Part shown: positions 1 through 7,180 of the stretch, one piece after another
How the letters are laid out: each line of letters opens with the position of its first letter
Numbering within the stretch: the first letter of the stretch is position 1
Origin: Pseudomonadota bacterium
GTDB taxonomy: Bacteria; Myxococcota_A; UBA9160; UBA4427
Length of the DNA stretch: 39,513 nucleotides
Assembly (NCBI GenBank): GCA_022361175.1
Contig: JAKSBN010000381.1
Coordinates: forward strand, 1-39,513
Direction: 5' to 3'
Notes under the pieces: generated by a model
Told to the model about the DNA's origin: nothing
Database searches by the model: none
The model's input: the letters and a program-made list of their open reading frames with translations, nothing else
Translations under genes and position numbers: made by a program

Positions 1-152
1 AATCGGCTCTCCTGGAGCGCCGCTCGAAGGGCGATCGCCGCCAGGTAGCCGCCGTTGGGCCCCCACACCGCCCAGTCCGGCGACAGCTCGGCGCGATAGC
101 GGCCGGGCTCCGCCCCGGGCAGAACGGCCGTATCTCGCACGAAGTCGGCCAA
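1..152 (-). CDS. Thioesterase-family protein, partial (N-terminus only)
   Basis: The first 50 residues of a minus-strand gene that runs off the left edge of the window. The segment WAVWGPNGGYLAAIALRAA resembles the N-terminal hot-dog strand and helix of TesB-like acyl-CoA thioesterases (thioesterase family, PF13622 type), which hydrolyse acyl-CoA to free acid and CoA. The start chosen is a TTG at 152-150, because a GGAGGGG Shine-Dalgarno sequence lies six bases upstream and no ATG or GTG is in frame nearby. The frame stays open further upstream, so the start is not certain. It lies 99 bp downstream of the GH3 gene on the same strand and may be cotranscribed with it. The family call rests on one conserved stretch. 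Confidence 0.62.
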   Translation of the reverse strand, partial: MADFVRDTAVLPGAEPGRYRAELSPDWAVWGPNGGYLAAIALRAALQESR

Positions 153-251
153 GTCCGTCCCCTCCCCGGGCCAGCATAGCTCCAGCAGGCGGACCCGGGG
201 CCGGGTGGGACGCAGTTTGGCAGGAGGCTTGGCCTGGCCTCGCCGAACCTC

Positions 252-2810
252 TCAGGGCGCGAGCGGTCCCAGCGTCTCGGGCAGGGTCACCTCGCAGGTG
301 TGCACCACGTCGCGGCTGGACCGCCCGATGCGCAGCGCGTAGCGACCCGCGTCGGCGTACCAGCCGGCCTCGGTGCGGCGTTTTCCCTTGCCGGAGGGCA
401 CCAGCGACGCCGCCGGTCCCAACCGCGCGCGCAGCGCTTCGAAGCCCGGGTCGGCCGGGTCCCAGTAGGCGAACGAGCGCACGTCCAGCGCCAACGTCAC
501 CGTGGCCGACTCGCCCGGATCCAACCACACCTTCTGGAACGCCTTCAGCTCGCTCTGGGGCCGGAAGCAGCGGCTCGCCTCGGGCGCGACGTAGCACTGG
601 ACGACGTCGGCCCCGCGTCGCGTTCCCGTGTTGCGCACCGTCACGTCCACCTGAACCGCACCGTCGGGGAGCGTGTCGGCGGAGAGCACCGGAGACTCCC
701 ACTCGAACGTGGTGTACGAGAGCCCGTGGCCGAACGGAAACCGCACCGGCAGGTGGCGGGACTGGTACCAGCGGTAGCCCACCAGCAAGCCCTCGCCGTA
801 GCGGAGCTCCGAATTCTCGCCGGGGAAGTTCCCGTACGAGGGGTTGTGCTCGAGCCGCTCGGGAAAGGTCGTGGGCAGGCGCCCGGCCGGTTCGGCATCG
901 CCCAACAGCACGTCGGCCAAAGCGCCGGCCATTTCCTGCCCCCCGAACCAGATCTGCAGCAGGGCGCCCGGTTCGCCGGCCCACGGCAGGGTGACGGGCG
1001 AGCCGGCGTTGATGCACGCCACGGTGCGCGGGTTGGCCGCGCACACGCGGCGCACCAACTCGTCCTGGTCTCCCGGCAAGTCCATCGAGTCGCGGTCGTG
1101 GCCCTCGGACTCCCAGTCGGCGTTCGTTCCCAGCAGCAGCACGACGGCGTCCGCGTCACGCGCGGCGGCTTCCGCCCGCGCCAGGAAATCCACATCCGTC
1201 GGCGGCCGGTGGCCGATGCGCACGCCGGCCACGAAGGCCGCGTCCGCGGCCGTGAACTCGATCCGGAGCTCCACGGATTGCCCCGCTCGGAGCTCTACCT
1301 GGGCCTCCAGTTCCCGGCTGGCGACGCGGAAGAACTCGGTTCCGCGGGGCGGCGGGTTCTCGATGCCGTCGAGCACGATCTCGCCGTCGATCCACAGGCG
1401 CGCGCGCCCGATCTGCATCAGCGTGAACGTGTGCCGCCCCGACTCCACGGCCTGGAACGTCCCGGTCGCGCGCAGCGAGAAGCTCTTGGGGACTCCGGGC
1501 GTCGGCGAGCCGGCGTAGATGAGCTGGCCGTCTTCGGCGATCTCGTGCACGACGGGATCGCCTTCCCAGTCCAGTCCGGCGAAGAAGGCGACGTCGAGCC
1601 CCGGGTCGCCGCCGGCCGTGCGGAGCGCGCTCTTCGGGAGCGCCGCCGTGTTCTTGTCGGTCCAGGCGCCCCGCTCGAAGACGATCTCGACGTCCGGTCC
1701 CAGTTTCTCGCGCAACGCTTCCAGGGGGGTGACCCGGTAGTGCGGTCGCAGCGCCGCCGAGCCCCCGCCGCCGATCTGACAGCGGTCGGCGTTGGGGCCG
1801 ATCACGGCCACGCGCCGCAGGCCGTCGGCGGCCAGGGGCAGCAGGCCGTCGTTGGCGAGCAGCACCATGCCCTCCGCGGCGGTCTCCCGCGCCAGGGCGC
1901 GGTGCTCCGGCAGGTCGACGTTCCGCTCTTCTCGCTCGCCCGAATCGTCGAGGGCGCCGATGCGCTCCCACACGCCCAGCATCCGGGAAACCTGGGCGTC
2001 CACGAGCTCTTCGTCCACCCGGCCGTCGCGCGCGGCTTCGGCCAGGGCCTCTCCGTAAAAGCGCCCCGGCCCGGGCATCTGCAGATCCAATCCGGCGACG
2101 GGCGAGCGCTCGCTCGAACCGACGGCGAACCAATCCGTCACCACGAAGCCGTCAAAGCCCCACTGGTCGCGCAGGATGCCCTGCAGGAGCTCGCGGTCCT
2201 CGGCGCAGTAGACCCCGTTCAGCCGGTTGTAGGCCGTCATGATGCCCAGGGCCCGACCTTCCTTCACGGCGATCTCGAACGGCAGCAGCGTGAGCTCGCG
2301 CAGCGTCCGCTCGTCGACCACGGAGTCGATGGTGGTCCGCTCGAACTCGGCGTCGTTGGCCGCGAAGTGCTTGACCGTGGTGGCGACGCCCTGGGACTGC
2401 ACCCCGCGCACGAAACCGGCGGCGATCTTGCCCGAGAGCAGCGGATCCTCGGAGTAGCACTCGAAATTGCGCCCGCCGAGCGGCGAGCGGTGCAGGTTCA
2501 CGGTGGGCGCCAGCAGCACGCGGCAGTCCTTGGTGCGCGCCTCCTGGCCCAGCATGGCGCCGACCCGCTCGATCAGCGCCGGATTCCAGGAGGCTCCCAG
2601 CGCGGATCCGCACGGGATGCAGACGGCCTTGGCCCGCCCGACGCCCAGGAGCGAGGAGCCGCGCGCGCCGCTGGGGCCGTCGGTCAGGTGGATGGCCGGG
2701 AGGCCCAAGCGCTCCACCCCGGGAATCGACCACATGCCGGACCCGGCGGTGAGCAGGGCCTTCTCGTCCAATGTCAGCTTCTCGAGCAGCTCTTGCCGCT
2801 TCACGCCCAT
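252..2810 (-). CDS. Glycoside hydrolase family 3 beta-glucosidase with PA14 insert
   Basis: 852 residues, matching the length of GH3 enzymes that carry a PA14 insert. The N-terminal TIM-barrel domain starts near residue 10 and contains HLTDGPSGARG (41-51), NFECYSEDP (115-123), KHFAANDAE (147-155) and GFVVTDW (221-227). D226 is the expected catalytic nucleophile. Residues about 405-540 (GRHTFTLMQIGRARLWIDGE and following) look like a PA14 carbohydrate-binding domain inserted in the C-terminal alpha/beta domain. The last 120 residues, after FGHGLSYTTFEW, form the fibronectin-III-like domain usual in the family. No signal peptide is visible, so the enzyme is probably cytoplasmic and acts on imported beta-glucosides; exact specificity cannot be read from sequence. 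The ATG at 2810 gives a start close to known family starts. Confidence 0.93.
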   Translation of the reverse strand: MGVKRQELLEKLTLDEKALLTAGSGMWSIPGVERLGLPAIHLTDGPSGARGSSLLGVGRAKAVCIPCGSALGASWNPALIERVGAMLGQEARTKDCRVLLAPTVNLHRSPLGGRNFECYSEDPLLSGKIAAGFVRGVQSQGVATTVKHFAANDAEFERTTIDSVVDERTLRELTLLPFEIAVKEGRALGIMTAYNRLNGVYCAEDRELLQGILRDQWGFDGFVVTDWFAVGSSERSPVAGLDLQMPGPGRFYGEALAEAARDGRVDEELVDAQVSRMLGVWERIGALDDSGEREERNVDLPEHRALARETAAEGMVLLANDGLLPLAADGLRRVAVIGPNADRCQIGGGGSAALRPHYRVTPLEALREKLGPDVEIVFERGAWTDKNTAALPKSALRTAGGDPGLDVAFFAGLDWEGDPVVHEIAEDGQLIYAGSPTPGVPKSFSLRATGTFQAVESGRHTFTLMQIGRARLWIDGEIVLDGIENPPPRGTEFFRVASRELEAQVELRAGQSVELRIEFTAADAAFVAGVRIGHRPPTDVDFLARAEAAARDADAVVLLLGTNADWESEGHDRDSMDLPGDQDELVRRVCAANPRTVACINAGSPVTLPWAGEPGALLQIWFGGQEMAGALADVLLGDAEPAGRLPTTFPERLEHNPSYGNFPGENSELRYGEGLLVGYRWYQSRHLPVRFPFGHGLSYTTFEWESPVLSADTLPDGAVQVDVTVRNTGTRRGADVVQCYVAPEASRCFRPQSELKAFQKVWLDPGESATVTLALDVRSFAYWDPADPGFEALRARLGPAASLVPSGKGKRRTEAGWYADAGRYALRIGRSSRDVVHTCEVTLPETLGPLAP

Positions 2811-2887
2811 CCTCCTGGGCCGACCCGCCGCTGCCGCCGGCGAGCCACTCTAGCCGGTTTGGGGGAGGCGGGCACAAGCGCGGGCAG

Positions 2888-3997
2888 TCAGGACGTCCCG
2901 AGGCTGGCGAAGGGGACCACCTCCGCCTGCGGCGTCTCGATCTCGCCCTCGGCCAGCATGTAGCGCCAGAAGACGAGCCCGAACGGCCGCTCCTCGGTGT
3001 CGAGCCAGCCGGGCCGGCCCGGATCGCGGTGGGCGACCACGACCTCGAACCGCCCCGCGTCGTCCAGCGGAGTCTGGCGGCGGTTCAAGGACACCTGCCG
3101 GTGGGTGTAGTCGTAGGTCTGCATGTGCCGGTTCCACAGGCACACGTTGGCGAAGCGACAGCGGGGCCAGCTCCCGCGGATCACCAGCGCCTGATCGGGC
3201 CCCAGGACGTAGGGGGCCATGGAGTAGGCGGCGTCCGCGGCCGCCAAGCCGAAATCGCCGGGCGGGACCGGCGCCGGAAACTGGTTGGGCACCAGCGACA
3301 CGAAGGGCGGCGGCTTCGAGTTCGCCATGGGCGGCTGGTCGAGCGTGCGGCTGCGCAGGAACTGGGCGACCCGCCGCCAGCCCGCGCCGACGGAGGCAGC
3401 GCTCGGCCGCGGCGGTGCCGGAGCGGGTTCGAGCGGCTCGATCACGAGCGGGGGACGGCGGTGGGGATCGGTGGCCGCGTCCTCGAAGTAGTGCCGGGTG
3501 GTGATGCGCGAAGCGCCCGCCTCCAGGCCGAGCCAGTTGCGGTCGTCGGGAGGTCCCCCCACGCGGATCTCGAACGAGCCGTCCGCCGCCACGTCGAACT
3601 GCGTGTCGTTCAGGACGCCCGCGGTGCGGGGGGGCAGCGAGCCGTCGTCGCTGCCGATCTCGACGGTGAAGGAAACGTAGACGGCGCCTTCGGTGTTGCC
3701 CCGCACGCGATAGACGCGGTCGGGACGCACCGGGGCGTCGAAGTAGATCGCGTCGGGATTGTCGCCCATCAGCTTGCGGGTGGGCGTCACGATCCGGCGG
3801 AAGAACGGACTGTCCGGGTCGTTCTCGAAGAACCCCACCAGGCCGCCCTCCAGCAGGTGCGCCAGGGCGCGGTGCGCGTCGGCCACGTCGAGCTCGTTCT
3901 GGAGGTTCCACTCGGGCCCGGCCCAGCGCTCGTCCACCTCCTGCAGGACCGCGATGAGTTCGCGCAGGGCCTCGCGGGATTCGGTCATGAGGGTCAC
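2888..3997 (-). CDS. DUF1214 domain protein
   Basis: 369 residues resembling proteins with the DUF1214 domain (PF06742). Supporting features are the C-terminal segment with RGSWPRCRFANVCLWNRHMQ, the YDYTHRQVSLN stretch, and a middle beta-rich part with YRVRGNTEGAVYVSFTVEIG. The biochemical role of the family is unknown. No signal peptide or membrane segment is seen. It begins just after the sulfotransferase stop, with the GTG at 3997-3995 only three bases downstream, so the two are almost certainly one operon and translationally coupled. The GTG has CGAGGA about seven bases upstream; an ATG at 3988 is an alternative start. Sulfotransferase/DUF1214 pairing is, from general knowledge, common in soil and marine bacteria rich in lipid-degradation genes. 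Confidence 0.85.
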   Translation of the reverse strand: MTLMTESREALRELIAVLQEVDERWAGPEWNLQNELDVADAHRALAHLLEGGLVGFFENDPDSPFFRRIVTPTRKLMGDNPDAIYFDAPVRPDRVYRVRGNTEGAVYVSFTVEIGSDDGSLPPRTAGVLNDTQFDVAADGSFEIRVGGPPDDRNWLGLEAGASRITTRHYFEDAATDPHRRPPLVIEPLEPAPAPPRPSAASVGAGWRRVAQFLRSRTLDQPPMANSKPPPFVSLVPNQFPAPVPPGDFGLAAADAAYSMAPYVLGPDQALVIRGSWPRCRFANVCLWNRHMQTYDYTHRQVSLNRRQTPLDDAGRFEVVVAHRDPGRPGWLDTEERPFGLVFWRYMLAEGEIETPQAEVVPFASLGTS

Positions 3998-4000
3998 GGA

Positions 4001-5242
4001 TCAGTCCTCGAGGGCCACGCCGAAGTGGTCCAGGTAAGGCGCCAGGCGCTCCCGCAGCGCGTGGGTGTCGAAGCCCCACTCCTCGGCCGTATAGGAATGG
4101 ACGCCGAACTTGCCCCGCGGCTTCTCGTCCAGGTAGCGGCGGATGCGGCGCGCGTGCTCGTCGTCGAAGGCGCGGCCCATGGTCGCGTAAGCCCGGCGAA
4201 CGGTCTCCACCGGGTCCTTCATCAGGTCCTGGAAGTGCACGTCCACGAAGCGATCCGGGTAGGCCTCCGCGGCGCGCTGTTCGGCGACCGCATTCAGCGC
4301 CGCACCGAAAACCGCCTCGATCGCCGCCCGCAGCACCGCGGTGTCCACGGCGTCGGTGCGCAGCCACTGGACCATGGCGGTCGTGCTGACGGTGGAAGGC
4401 ATGGTCTTGGCAGGATCGCGGTGCGTCTGGATCACCCACGCGTCGGGATAGCTCTCGAAGAGCGCGCCCAGGGTGGCCAGGTGCGAAGGTGTCTTCAAGA
4501 GCCAGGTGCGCTCCGGCCGCCCGTGCTGCAACACCTGCAGCATGCGCCGGTGGAAGTCGTAGAAGACGGGAACGTCCATCTCGGCGCCGGGCAGGACCAT
4601 GGGCCAGTGGGGGCCGCAGAAGCAGGCCGCCGTCAGCGTCACGCACTCCACCGGCAGATCGGCGCGCAGCTCGTGAATGGCCGCGAACTCGGGCTGGACG
4701 TCGGCCCAGAGCTCCTGCTCGCATTCGGCGACGAGGCGGCGCCGTTCCTCGTCCTCGAGTCCGGGTGCGGCCGTGGGATGGATCGCCTCCCAGGCCAGCG
4801 GGGCGCGCACGGTGGGATCGAGTGCCAGCAGCTCGAACAGGATCGTCGTGCCCGAACGCGCGGGGCCGGTCACGAAGAGCGGTGCCGCGACGGGGGCAGC
4901 GGCCAGCTGCGGCGCCTCGGCAGTGGCGCGCGCCAGCGACACGCGGGTGCGCAGCGACCGGGCCAGCTCCTGCTTCGTGAGGAGCCTCCCCACCACGTGA
5001 AGCGGCGCCGCGTTGGCGGCCGCGACCACCGCCTCGAACCGCTCGCGCCAGCGGGGATCCCCCAGCTCGAGACCCGGGTGCGCCCCCGCGCCGGCCTCCA
5101 GCAGCGTCCCCGCGTCCATGGGCACCAGCTCCCGCGCGCCCGCGAGCGGATCGCCCAGCGAATCTCCCATGGCGTTCAAGCGCCGTACCCACGCGGGTCG
5201 CGGGTAGCGCTCCGACATCCTGACCTGAACCGCTTCGCTCAT
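4001..5242 (-). CDS. Sulfotransferase family protein
   Basis: 413 residues from the ATG at 5242. The PAPS-binding 5'-phosphosulfate loop is FVTGPARSGTTILFELL, near residues 146-162. The 3'-phosphate segment is WVIQTHRDPAKTMPS, followed by a Ser/Thr-rich run. The protein fits the Sulfotransfer_3 family (PF13469), whose members transfer sulfuryl groups from PAPS to hydroxyl or amine groups; the acceptor here is unknown. A GTG at 5257 and an ATG at 5218 are alternative starts. The ATG at 5242 is preferred because a TATAAA box ends six bases before it, which would make the mRNA leaderless. It is the first gene of a likely operon with the DUF1214 gene. Confidence 0.9.
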   Translation of the reverse strand: MSEAVQVRMSERYPRPAWVRRLNAMGDSLGDPLAGARELVPMDAGTLLEAGAGAHPGLELGDPRWRERFEAVVAAANAAPLHVVGRLLTKQELARSLRTRVSLARATAEAPQLAAAPVAAPLFVTGPARSGTTILFELLALDPTVRAPLAWEAIHPTAAPGLEDEERRRLVAECEQELWADVQPEFAAIHELRADLPVECVTLTAACFCGPHWPMVLPGAEMDVPVFYDFHRRMLQVLQHGRPERTWLLKTPSHLATLGALFESYPDAWVIQTHRDPAKTMPSTVSTTAMVQWLRTDAVDTAVLRAAIEAVFGAALNAVAEQRAAEAYPDRFVDVHFQDLMKDPVETVRRAYATMGRAFDDEHARRIRRYLDEKPRGKFGVHSYTAEEWGFDTHALRERLAPYLDHFGVALED

Positions 5243-5248
5243 GCACCG

Positions 5249-5254
5249 TTTATA
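5249..5254 (-). promoter_or_regulatory. Putative -10 box for a leaderless sulfotransferase mRNA
   Basis: On the minus strand this reads TATAAA, a near-consensus -10 hexamer in otherwise very GC-rich DNA. Six bases separate it from the ATG at 5242, so transcription would start at or next to the A of the start codon. No Shine-Dalgarno sequence precedes that ATG, which agrees with leaderless translation. No good -35 element is visible at 16-18 bp. Confidence 0.4.
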
Positions 5255-5302
5255 CACAAAAGCCGGGGCGCGCTCGCAGCAATCCGGAGGCCCCGGTGGT
5301 GG

Positions 5303-5644
5303 CTAGCGGGTGAAGAAGTCCGCGCGCGCGGTTCCGGTCTCGTCGTAGACGGGTTCGAAGCGTTCGATCGCGTACTTGTGGACGTCGGCGGCGCGCAGGC
5401 CGTGGCTGCCGATGTGCTCCCGCATCTGACGGTAGTACTCCCCCGCCAGGTGGGCGGCCAGGTCGGCGGTCGACTCCCAGCGCTCGAACACGTAGATGCG
5501 ACCGGGAACGGCCGGGTCGGCGCTCCACACGTAGTCGAGGCAGCCCTTCTGGGTGCGCGTCTCCCGCATCAGGTCGGCGCCCGTCGTCAGGGCGCGGTCG
5601 CGCTGCTCCGGGTCCACGTCGACGGTTCCGGCGATCAGGATCAC
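5303..5644 (-). CDS. Antibiotic biosynthesis monooxygenase (ABM) domain protein
   Basis: 113 residues with the ferredoxin-like fold pattern of ABM/YgiN-type quinol monooxygenases. It opens with a beta strand (ILIAGTVDVDPEQRDRAL), then TRTQKGCLDYVWSADP, RIYVFERWES and LAAHLAGEYYRQM. Such small dimeric proteins act on quinols or polyketide-like aromatics without cofactor, or simply bind hydrophobic ligands. The substrate here is unknown. The GTG start at 5644 overlaps the stop of the SnoaL-like gene (GTGA), so the two are translationally coupled. The pairing of ABM with a SnoaL-like protein suggests a small-molecule oxidation or ring-modification pathway. Confidence 0.82.
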   Translation of the reverse strand: MILIAGTVDVDPEQRDRALTTGADLMRETRTQKGCLDYVWSADPAVPGRIYVFERWESTADLAAHLAGEYYRQMREHIGSHGLRAADVHKYAIERFEPVYDETGTARADFFTR

Positions 5645-6081
5645 GGGGCGTCGCCCTCGCCGCGCGGGGCCGGCTCGGCCGAGAGGTCCGGCGGGCCCGA
5701 GTAGAGCACCTGGAAGCGGCGCTCGCTGAAGCGCCAGCCGTCGTCGTCGCGGCGCAGGCGGTCGTGGTAGATCCCCAACGTGAAGACCCCGCGCCCGTCC
5801 GGCCCGCGCCCGAACTCGGACAGCGGGAAGCGCCCGCTGGCCTCGGACCCCGAGATCTCCACCACGCCTTCGCTCGGGAGCTGCACCACGAACGGGAAGC
5901 CGGACATGAGCTGCTCCCACAGCTTGACGATCGTCTCGCGGCCCTGCGGCGCCTGTCCCAGGATCCGCCAGGTGCCGTCCTGCGCCCAGGTGTCGCCCCA
6001 CGCGTCGGCATCGCGCCGGTTCACGGCGTCCGAATAGCGCGCCACGAGATTGCGGATCTGAAGCTCGTCTGCCTGCGACAT
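5641..6081 (-). CDS. SnoaL-like / nuclear transport factor 2 family protein
   Basis: 146 residues. The opening MSQADELQIRNLVARYSDAV and the following DAWGDTWAQDGTW are the standard helical start and first strand of SnoaL_4-type NTF2-fold proteins. The family forms a cone-shaped pocket used by ketosteroid isomerases, polyketide cyclases and ring-hydroxylating dioxygenase beta subunits. Catalytic specificity cannot be assigned. The ATG at 6081 begins 55 bases from a KstR-like palindrome and is divergent from the LLM oxidoreductase at 6181, so both directions are probably controlled from the same site. The downstream ABM gene overlaps it by four bases. Confidence 0.85.
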   Translation of the reverse strand: MSQADELQIRNLVARYSDAVNRRDADAWGDTWAQDGTWRILGQAPQGRETIVKLWEQLMSGFPFVVQLPSEGVVEISGSEASGRFPLSEFGRGPDGRGVFTLGIYHDRLRRDDDGWRFSERRFQVLYSGPPDLSAEPAPRGEGDAP

Positions 6082-6135
6082 GAAGCCCCCGAATCGGCCC
6101 CGCCAGGGGCGCGGGCCGGGGTAGACTGTCTCTGC

Positions 6136-6149
6136 TTTAACACGTTTAA
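6136..6149. promoter_or_regulatory. KstR-like / TetR-type operator palindrome
   Basis: TTTAACACGTTTAA fits the pattern TnnAACnnGTTnnA, the published 14-bp palindromic consensus for KstR, the TetR-family repressor of cholesterol catabolism in actinobacteria. It lies in the only AT-rich part of the 99-bp region between the divergent SnoaL-like and LLM genes, where an operator would be expected. Regulator identity is inference: other TetR proteins use similar AAC-N2-GTT cores. The same bases could also be read as a 9-bp-spaced direct repeat of TTTAAC. Confidence 0.5.
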
Positions 6150-6180
6150 CCCCCTCGCGACCAGCGAAACCGGAGACCCC

Positions 6181-7155
6181 GTGCCGCATCGACCGTTCCG
6201 CTTCGGACTCCAGACCTTCAGCGCCGACTCCGCGGCGGAGTGGCGCGACCGCGCGCGCCGCGCGGAAGATCTGGGCTACTCGGCCCTGCATCTGGCCGAC
6301 CACGTCCTGGGCCCCGGCCCGGCGCTGGCGGCCACCGCGCATCCCCTGCAGACCCTCGCCGCCGTACCGGCCATGGCCGTGGCCGCGGAGGCCACGTCCA
6401 CGCTGAAGATCGGGTGCCGGGTCTTCTGCATCGACTACCGCCCCGCCGCCGTCCTCGCCAAGGAGGCCGCGACGCTCGACCTCTTCTCGGAGGGCCGGCT
6501 GGAGCTGGGTCTCGGGGCGGGGTGGCTGAAAGGTGAGTACGAGGCGCTGGGGCTCCGCTTCGACGCAGCCCCGGTCCGGATCCGACGGCTGGCCGAGGTG
6601 GTGTCGCTGGTGAAGGCGCACTTCTCGGGCGAGCCCATCGACGTCCGGGGAGAACACGTGCAGGTCAGTGGCTTCACCGGCGCCCCCCAGCCGGTGTCAC
6701 GACCCCGCCCTCCCCTGCTGATCGGAGGCGGCGGCAAACGCGTCTTGTCCCTGGCCGCGCGGGAAGCCGACATCGTGAGCCTCAACTTCAACAACCGCTC
6801 CGGCGTGATCGGCGTCGACGGCGTGACCAGCGGCACGGCCGAAGAAACGGAGCGCAAGATCGCCTGGATCCGAGAGGCGGCCGGCGAGCGCTTCGACGCC
6901 CTCGAGCTGGAGATCGGTGCCTATTTCACGTTCGTGGGCGAGAACACCGCGGCCATCGCCGAAGGCATGGCCGCCAGCTTCGGCCTGTCGCCCGAAGCCA
7001 TGCGCGCCCACCCCCACGCGCTCTTCGGCAGCGTCAGCGAAGTCGTGGACGAGCTGGTGCGACGGCGCGAAGAGTACGGAATCCACTACGTCACGGTCGG
7101 GGACTCGGTGCTGGACGCCTTTGCGCCGGTGGTGGCGCAGCTGGCCGGGAAGTAG
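6181..7155 (+). CDS. LLM-class F420-dependent oxidoreductase (TIGR03621-like)
   Basis: 324 residues with the luciferase-like TIM-barrel features of the F420-dependent group. These include RFGLQTFSADSAAEWRDRAR and RAEDLGYSALHLADHVLGP at the N-terminus, and AKEAATLDLFSEGRLELGLG, the conserved signature after strand 3-4. PPLLIGGGGKRVLSLAAREADIVSL follows near residue 180. The overall pattern matches TIGR03621 (probable F420-dependent oxidoreductase, MSMEG_2516 family). FMN as cofactor cannot be excluded. The GTG at 6181 is preceded by GGAGA at a suitable distance. It is divergent from the SnoaL/ABM pair across a KstR-like palindrome and convergent with the glycosyltransferase. A role in oxidising lipid or terpenoid-like substrates is inference from context. 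Confidence 0.9.
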   Translation: MPHRPFRFGLQTFSADSAAEWRDRARRAEDLGYSALHLADHVLGPGPALAATAHPLQTLAAVPAMAVAAEATSTLKIGCRVFCIDYRPAAVLAKEAATLDLFSEGRLELGLGAGWLKGEYEALGLRFDAAPVRIRRLAEVVSLVKAHFSGEPIDVRGEHVQVSGFTGAPQPVSRPRPPLLIGGGGKRVLSLAAREADIVSLNFNNRSGVIGVDGVTSGTAEETERKIAWIREAAGERFDALELEIGAYFTFVGENTAAIAEGMAASFGLSPEAMRAHPHALFGSVSEVVDELVRRREEYGIHYVTVGDSVLDAFAPVVAQLAGK

Positions 7156-7180
7156 CGGCCTCCCCGTCCGTCCCCGCTAC
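7152..7180. terminator. Inverted repeat between convergent genes, possible bidirectional terminator
   Basis: GTAGCGG (7152-7158) and CCGCTAC (7174-7180) are perfect 7-bp arms around a 15-base loop. The arms contain the stop codons of the two convergent genes, so part of the symmetry is built in by facing TAG codons. There is no T-tract. The hairpin could stop transcription from either side, but this is weak evidence. Confidence 0.3.

Noticed and set aside
300..2963. Long plus-strand open frame of 887 codons opposite the GH3 gene
   Set aside because: It is the antisense shadow of the GH3 gene in GC-rich DNA: Arg/Gly/Ala/His-rich translation with no recognisable domain.
2771..5704. 977-codon plus-strand frame across the DUF1214, sulfotransferase and ABM genes
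   Set aside because: It spans several real minus-strand genes, has low-complexity composition and matches no family.
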